This document shows positions 60,401-64,000 of a stretch of DNA of 64,000 bases, in pieces. The notes under the pieces are model-generated. The model saw only the letters and a program-made list of their open reading frames with translations. It was not told where the DNA came from and did not search any database. The number at the start of each line of letters is the position of its first letter. The first letter of the stretch is position 1. Origin of the DNA: Limnomonas spitsbergensis (Eukaryota > Chlorophyta > Chlorophyceae > Chlamydomonadales). The stretch spans positions 3,959,501-4,023,500 of the forward strand of contig JAYJMM010000114.1 in the NCBI GenBank assembly GCA_037349105.1, read 5' to 3'. Both the position numbers and the translations under genes were made by a program.

Positions 60401-63400
60401 CCTTTGCGCCGGGCAGGTGCGCTGGCACCTACTGAAGGGTTTAGAGTTGAGGATTTAAGGCCTGGTACGCCAACATCACCTTTGCGCCGGGCAGGTGTGC
60501 TGGCACCTACTGAAGGGTTTAGAGTTGAGGATTTAAGGCCTGGTACACCAACATCACCTTTGCGCCGGGCAGGTGCGCTGGCACCTACTGAAGGGTTTAG
60601 AGTTGAGGATTTAAGGCCTGGTACGCCAACATCACCTTTGCGCCGGGCAGGTGCGCTGGCACCTACTGAAGGGTTTAGAGTTGAGGATTTAAGGCCTGGT
60701 ACACCAACATCACCTTTGCGCCGGGCAGGTGCGCTGGCACCTACTGAAGGGTTTATAGTTGAGGATTTAAGGCCAGGTACGCCAACATCACCTTTGCGCC
60801 GGGCAGGTGCGCTGGCACCTACTGAAGGGTTTAGAGTTGAGGATTTAAGGCCTGGTACGCCAACATTACCTTTGCGCCGGGCAGGTGCGCTGGCACCTAC
60901 TGAAGGGTTTAGAGTTGAGGATTTAAGGCCTGGTACGCCAACATTACCTTTGCGCCGGGCAGGTGTGCTGGCACCTACTGAAGGGTTTAGAGTTGAGGAT
61001 TTAAGGCCTGGTACGCCAACATTACCTTTGCGCCGGGCAGGTGTGCTGGCACCTGCGGTCATGGTTCAGGGTTAGAGTTAAGGATTTAGGGTGCAAGGCA
61101 TGGAGCTTTAACTTCGCCTTTGCGCCGGGCAGGTGCGCTTACACCTGGTTAAGGATTTAGGGTTCAAGGCATGGAGCTCCAACTTCGCCTTTGCGCCGGG
61201 CAGGTGCGCTTACACCTGGTTAAGGAACTCGGGTTTTAAGTATGGATCCCCAAGCCACTCCTTTGCGCCGGGCAGGTGCGCCACACCTACTTAAGGGTGG
61301 AGAGTTTAGGATTTAAGGCACGGAGCTCCAACCACCTCCTTGCACCCAGCAAGTGCGCCCACTCCTAGTCAAGGGTTGAGGGTTTTAAGATTTAGGGTTC
61401 AAGGTAGCTGCCGAGTTGCGTATGCTCAAATGGGCTCATAACTTGCTTTCACACTTTTTCAATGCAGGCTCCGCATATTGGACAATTACGTGTCCTTCGG
61501 AGCAGACCCCTTTGGGAACGTCCCTTGGCGATCCGCCACTATATTTGCAGCCTACCCGGAATCCTCCACCTCGGCGCAGCTGGACTACGACCTGGCCATT
61601 GTGCGCCTGGCGTCGCCGGTGGGGCTGCTGACCGGTTGGATGGGCGCTTCAGCAGAGTGTCAGGTCGGTTTGGGTTCAGGGTCTGGCAGTTAGGGTTCAG
61701 GGGCTGGCAGTCAGGGTTTAGGGTTTAGGTGGGGATCGATGTTGAGCGTTAAGGGTTCAGGGGGGATGCTCACCGGCTGGATGGATCTTAGGCACAGTGT
61801 CAGGTGGGGATGGGGGCTAGGGTTTGAGGTTCAGGTGGAGATCATGACCTGGCCATTGTGCTCCAAGCGTCACCGGTAGGTCTCCTGACTGGCTGGGGGG
61901 GGGTGTCATCAGAATGTCAGATGGATGAAGGGTTAAGAGTAAGGGTCAAGTGTTAAAAAAAAAATCCAGGGGGATGTTAAGGTTTGTCAGCATAAGGTGG
62001 GGATGGGGTCTAGGGTTTGAGGCGGGCCTGGTGTCACCGGTGGGGCTGCTGACTGGCTGGATGGTTGCGTCAGCAGCATGTCAATTAAGGGTTTGAAGTA
62101 AGGATTGTCGCATGTTTAAGAGCATGATCAGCTCAAGTCCTGTTAGGATGCATCCTAGCCTCTGCTTAGGGTTGAGCCCCCTCTTGTGGTTTAGACCCTC
62201 TTGGGGTTAGGCCCCTGTTGTGGTTTAGCCCCGCTAAAACCCCTCATGTGGTTTAGCCCTGCATGAGGTTACGTTCCACTTAGGGCGGGATCTGGTTGGG
62301 GTTTCGCCCCTCTTGGGATTAAGGCATTTAGGGTTCAGGCCCGACTTGTATGTGATCACCTGCAGCCCTGACAGTGCCCCCCCCCCATCCTCCTTGCCTA
62401 CAGCCCTGACAGTGCCCCCCCCCCCCCCCTTCATCGCTGCCTGCAGCCTGTCAGCAGCGTCAACCTGACCACTGCGTTGTATCCCTTGCACTTTGGTTTT
62501 TACACCGCTGGGTCAATGTGATCACCTGCAGCCCCGTGAGTGCACCCCCCCTCTCCTCCCTGCGCTGCCTGTAGCCCTGACGTTGCCCCCCCATTCCCTC
62601 CATGCGCTATCTGCAGGCCTGACAGTGCCTCACCCCCCCCTCCCCTCCCTGCGCTACCTGCAGCCCTGACAGTGCCCCCTCTCCGCTCCTCCTTGCCTGC
62701 AGCCTGGCAGCAGCGTCAACCTAACCAGCGCGGGGTATCCCTTGTACTTCGGAGAGGAAGTCAATGTATGCGTCAACACTTCCTGTGCTGTCAAGTATGC
62801 TCCAGAGGTGAGTCTCGTACAGGTATGCGTCCGTACAGGCGTACATCATTGATATCTGGTGTGTGACCTGGACTTCAAATCGTGACCCCTAAACCTAGAC
62901 CCATAAACCGTTAACCTAATTATGCCCTTACGTGAAAATCGGCGTTGTTTATTTTAATGCGCACCATGTCACTTTTGGCAGTTTGCTGGGCGGCCACCGC
63001 TGGGTCAATTGGGACCAAACCAGGACTGGTCTAGGACCAGCGGCTCAGGCAGCAGGGCTGGCTGCACCCGTCCCCCCACCAGCGGCCCAGGCAGCAGGGC
63101 TTGCTGCACCCATCCCCCCCCCTCAGCCTTAGACTTTGATGCAGCTGAATTGTGACTGGAGCGCCCCAGAAATTGAATCAGTGTCATGCGTCCATGATTC
63201 ATAAATGTGCCCTTGTGGGCTGGAAATATAATCCTGTTGCGAGGGTGTTGCATGGGCTGCAAAACGGAATCCTGTTGCACGGGTGTTGCACGAGCTGGAA
63301 ACATAATCCTGTTGAACAGGTGTTGTGCAAAGTACTTTGATCTCATGCGCGGATGTGAAACCTGACGTGCTGTTGCATCCTCGCTGTGCGGCGTCAGGGT

Positions 63401-63520
63401 GAAGTCCCTGACAGCGGCTCTGCCAGCAACAGTTGCAACAAGCGGATGTTGTCACACTATTGCCAAGCCATCCAGGGCCAATCCGGATCCCCGATGTACG
63501 ACGACTCGAAATTCGTACAG
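30451..63520 (+). CDS. Secreted proline-rich trypsin-like serine protease (3' end beyond window)
   Basis: Seven exons join in phase: 30451-30733, 31068-33149, 34216-35180, 36819-36931, 61468-61663, 62703-62807 and 63398-63520, for 1289 codons so far. The start ATG opens a signal peptide (MAMFVALLLILLSRPCLF). Then come 8-residue SDGLHGG-type repeats (~178-235), a hydroxyproline-type SPPPP-rich stalk (~480-650), Ser-rich linkers, a second Pro-rich segment (~824-864) and a Ser/Gly tract (~920-1013). An S1-type protease domain starts near 1085 (CPTLAYPFSAIGQL). Triad: His ~1128 in GVLIGRDTVLTAAHC, Asp ~1189 in LDYDLAIVRL, Ser ~1277 in QGQSGSPMYD. The protein is probably a wall- or matrix-bound endopeptidase; its substrate is unknown. 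The His and Asp exons are separated by a 24.5-kb intron filled by a 78-bp array. The next exon probably starts near 63757, 63847 or 63937. Confidence 0.8.
31316..31495 (+). repeat. 24-bp coding minisatellite
   Basis: Seven to eight copies of GATGGCCTGCATGGCGGTCG plus CTCT inside exon 2 of the protease gene, encoding SDGLHGG/S repeats in the chosen frame. Confidence 0.8.
33165..33312 (+). repeat. 31-bp tandem repeat just inside an intron
   Basis: Four to five copies of GTATGAGGCGGGTGCTTCTT followed by ACGGGCAGGGG, beginning about 25 bp after the donor at 33150. Confidence 0.85.
33693..34022 (+). repeat. 14-bp tandem repeat
   Basis: About 23 copies of AACCAGGGCGGTAT (or GACCAGGGCGGTAT) in the intron between protease exons 2 and 3. 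The array is not related to the flanking exons by eye. Confidence 0.9.
35219..35272 (+). repeat. Interstitial telomere-type CCCTAAA repeat
   Basis: Runs of CCCTAAA (with CCCTTAA and CCTTAAA variants) starting about 40 bp after the donor at 35181 in the protease gene. Confidence 0.85.
36240..36382 (+). repeat. Short A-rich tandem repeat
   Basis: Copies of AACTCCAGATAAAAACTCC and CATAAAACTCCAGA in the intron before the catalytic His exon. Just upstream (36050-36150) ATCCAGATCC-type repeats occur. Confidence 0.75.
36895..61052 (+). repeat. 24-kb array of ~310 units of 78 bp carrying an exon end and splice donor
   Basis: The first unit begins inside the catalytic His exon (36895). Each unit holds a copy of the last 37 exon nt (AGGCCTGGTACACCAACATC ... 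GCGCCGGGCAG), the donor GTGCGC, and 41 intronic nt including CCTACTGAAGGGTTTAGAGT and GAGGATTTAAGG. From 36895 to the truncated last unit at 61004, the spacing is exactly 309 x 78 plus 7. The surplus comes from seven single-base insertions near 42833, 44306, 46268, 47373, 47711, 48246 and 51197. Common variants are TACACC/TACGCC and GATTTAAGG/GATTTGAGG. Rarer ones (GTGTGCTGG, GCCTGCTGAA, TTTATAGTT, TTTGCCCCGG, CCTGTTACG) lie mainly after 49 kb. Read in the true exon frame, every unit stops at TAC TGA shortly after the donor. The array fills almost the whole intron. Confidence 0.97.
61053..61405 (+). repeat. Diverged edge copies of the 78-bp unit
   Basis: Four decayed units follow the array. 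Three keep CTTTGCGCCGGGCAGGTGCG (near 61113, 61190 and 61260), and the last has CCTTGCACCCAGCAAGTGCG. They include AAGGATTTAGGGTTCAAGG, closer to a TTTAGGG repeat than the array consensus. Confidence 0.85.
61740..62085 (+). repeat. Three degenerate copies of the catalytic Asp exon's 3' end
   Basis: After the exon ends at 61663, related segments occur near 61767 (ACCGGCTGGATGG, then CAGTGTCAGGTGGG), 61849 (GACCTGGCCATTGTGC, then CACCGGTAGG) and 62022 (GTCACCGGTGGGGCTGCTGA, then TGGCTGGATGG). The first copy keeps a GT after the exon-like end. Confidence 0.75.
62340..62702 (+). repeat. Upstream copies of an acceptor region and the next exon's start
   Basis: CTGCAGCCCTGACAGTGCCC followed by poly-C recurs five to six times. 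At 62446 a diverged copy of the exon at 62703 starts (CCTGTCAGCAGCGTCAACCT, then TATCCCTTGCACTTTGG). Confidence 0.75.
63045..63170 (+). repeat. Dispersed intronic repeat, copy 4
   Basis: CAGGCAGCAGGGCTTGCTGC, then ACCC..., then GATGCAGCTGAATTGTGACT, with an extra tandem copy of the GGCTCAGGCAGCAGGGC part. It lies in the intron after protease exon 6. Confidence 0.55.
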
Positions 63521-63552
63521 GTAAGCAATGCTCAACCCTGACGCCCAATAAC

Positions 63553-63612
63553 ACTGGGCCAGTCTGGGTACCCCGATGTACAACTCCATATTTGTGCAGG
63601 TAAGAAATGTTA
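63553..63612 (+). repeat. Degenerate copy of the catalytic Ser exon end and donor
   Basis: GGGCCAGTCTGGGTACCCCG, then ATGTACAACTCCATATTTGT and GCAG before GTAAGAAATG, mirrors the real exon end at 63472-63520 and its donor GTAAGCAATG. Confidence 0.8.
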
Positions 63613-63741
63613 GAATCAAGCTCAAGGCCATAGGGTTGAGGGTTTAGCCCTAAACCCTAATTTAGAATCACACCCAACGTCATTTACCCTTAACCCTAAC
63701 CCCCAATTTTAGAATCAAGAATCACACCCAGGGCCATCCAG

Positions 63742-64000
63742 CCTGCCATGCTTGCAGGCTGTGCTGATGGGGCAGCTAAGGTGGCCGCCTCTGGTAAATA
63801 TCGGCACGCGGCTCACACTTGAGCTCCCCATCCTGCCTTGCTTGCAGGCTGTACTGACGGGGCAGCTAAGGTGGCCGCCTCTGGTAAATATCAGCACGCG
63901 GCTCACACTTGAGCTCCCCATCCTGCCTTGCTTGCAGGCTGTACTGACGGGGCAGCTAAGGTGGCCGCCTCTAGTGAATATCGGCATGCGGCTCACACTT
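63742..64000 (+). repeat. 90-bp repeat holding copies of the next protease exon's start
   Basis: Three copies with acceptor-like CTTGCTTGCAG ending near 63757, 63847 and 63937. Each could start an exon encoding AVLTGQLRWPPLVNIGTRLT in phase 0, which fits the segment after the catalytic Ser of a trypsin-like protease. Alternatively a donor (CTCTG then GTAAAT) would make a short exon. The last copy reads ATGCGG instead of ACGCGG and runs off the window, so it may be the real exon. Confidence 0.65.

Noticed and set aside
36895..61052. CRISPR-like regular array
   Set aside because: There are no unique spacers. Whole 78-bp units repeat, and the context is a eukaryotic intron.
36672..61075. Huge open frames on both strands (up to 3291 codons) with a 26-residue repeat
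   Set aside because: They come from a stop-free 78-bp unit whose length is divisible by three. The frame is not the frame of the exon the unit derives from, which stops in every unit.

Overview
The window looks like nuclear DNA of a green alga, probably a flagellate of large, repeat-rich genome. The reasons are GC-rich exons joined by many GT-AG introns (one GC-AG), a secreted proline-rich wall-type protein with SPPPP motifs, a ciliary CFAP20DC-like protein, plant-type telomere motifs (CCCTAAA/TTTAGGG) scattered in introns, and LINE, SINE and hAT-like remnants. A prasinophyte-type alga is possible, but the species cannot be fixed from sequence alone. There is no bacterial operon, rRNA or functional tRNA gene.

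Layout: (1) 1-8572 is the 3' part of a plus-strand gene for a CFAP20DC-like (C3orf67) ciliary protein. (2) 8573-19947 is gene-poor. It holds a broken LINE retrotransposon on the minus strand (RNase H remnant at 17.6-18.0 kb, zinc-knuckle C-terminus at 11.6-12.4 kb) split by a 5.1-kb element with ~800-bp terminal inverted repeats and a 6-bp target duplication. (3) 19948-26116 is a complete nine-exon sulfite oxidase-type molybdoenzyme gene (469 aa predicted). (4) 26117-30450 is intergenic, with a head-to-head SINE pair and a 38-bp tandem array. (5) 30451 to the window end is a secreted hydroxyproline-rich, trypsin-like serine protease gene. Signal peptide, Pro/Ser-rich stalk and all three catalytic-triad exons are present; the 3' end lies outside.

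The main finding is in the protease gene. The intron between the catalytic His exon and the catalytic Asp exon is 24.5 kb long and consists almost wholly of about 310 copies of a 78-bp unit. Each unit is a copy of the last 37 nt of the upstream exon, its splice donor, and the first 41 nt of the intron. The same process on a smaller scale (local tandem copies of an exon edge with its splice site) recurs at more than ten exon boundaries in all three genes. The intronic part of several of these units carries a TTTAGGG-like motif. This points to a general mode of intron growth in this genome by tandem amplification of exon-intron junctions.

All exon models were built by hand from splice sites, reading-frame phase and family motifs. 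Every junction reported as a core exon is phase-consistent with its neighbours. No database or transcript evidence was available.
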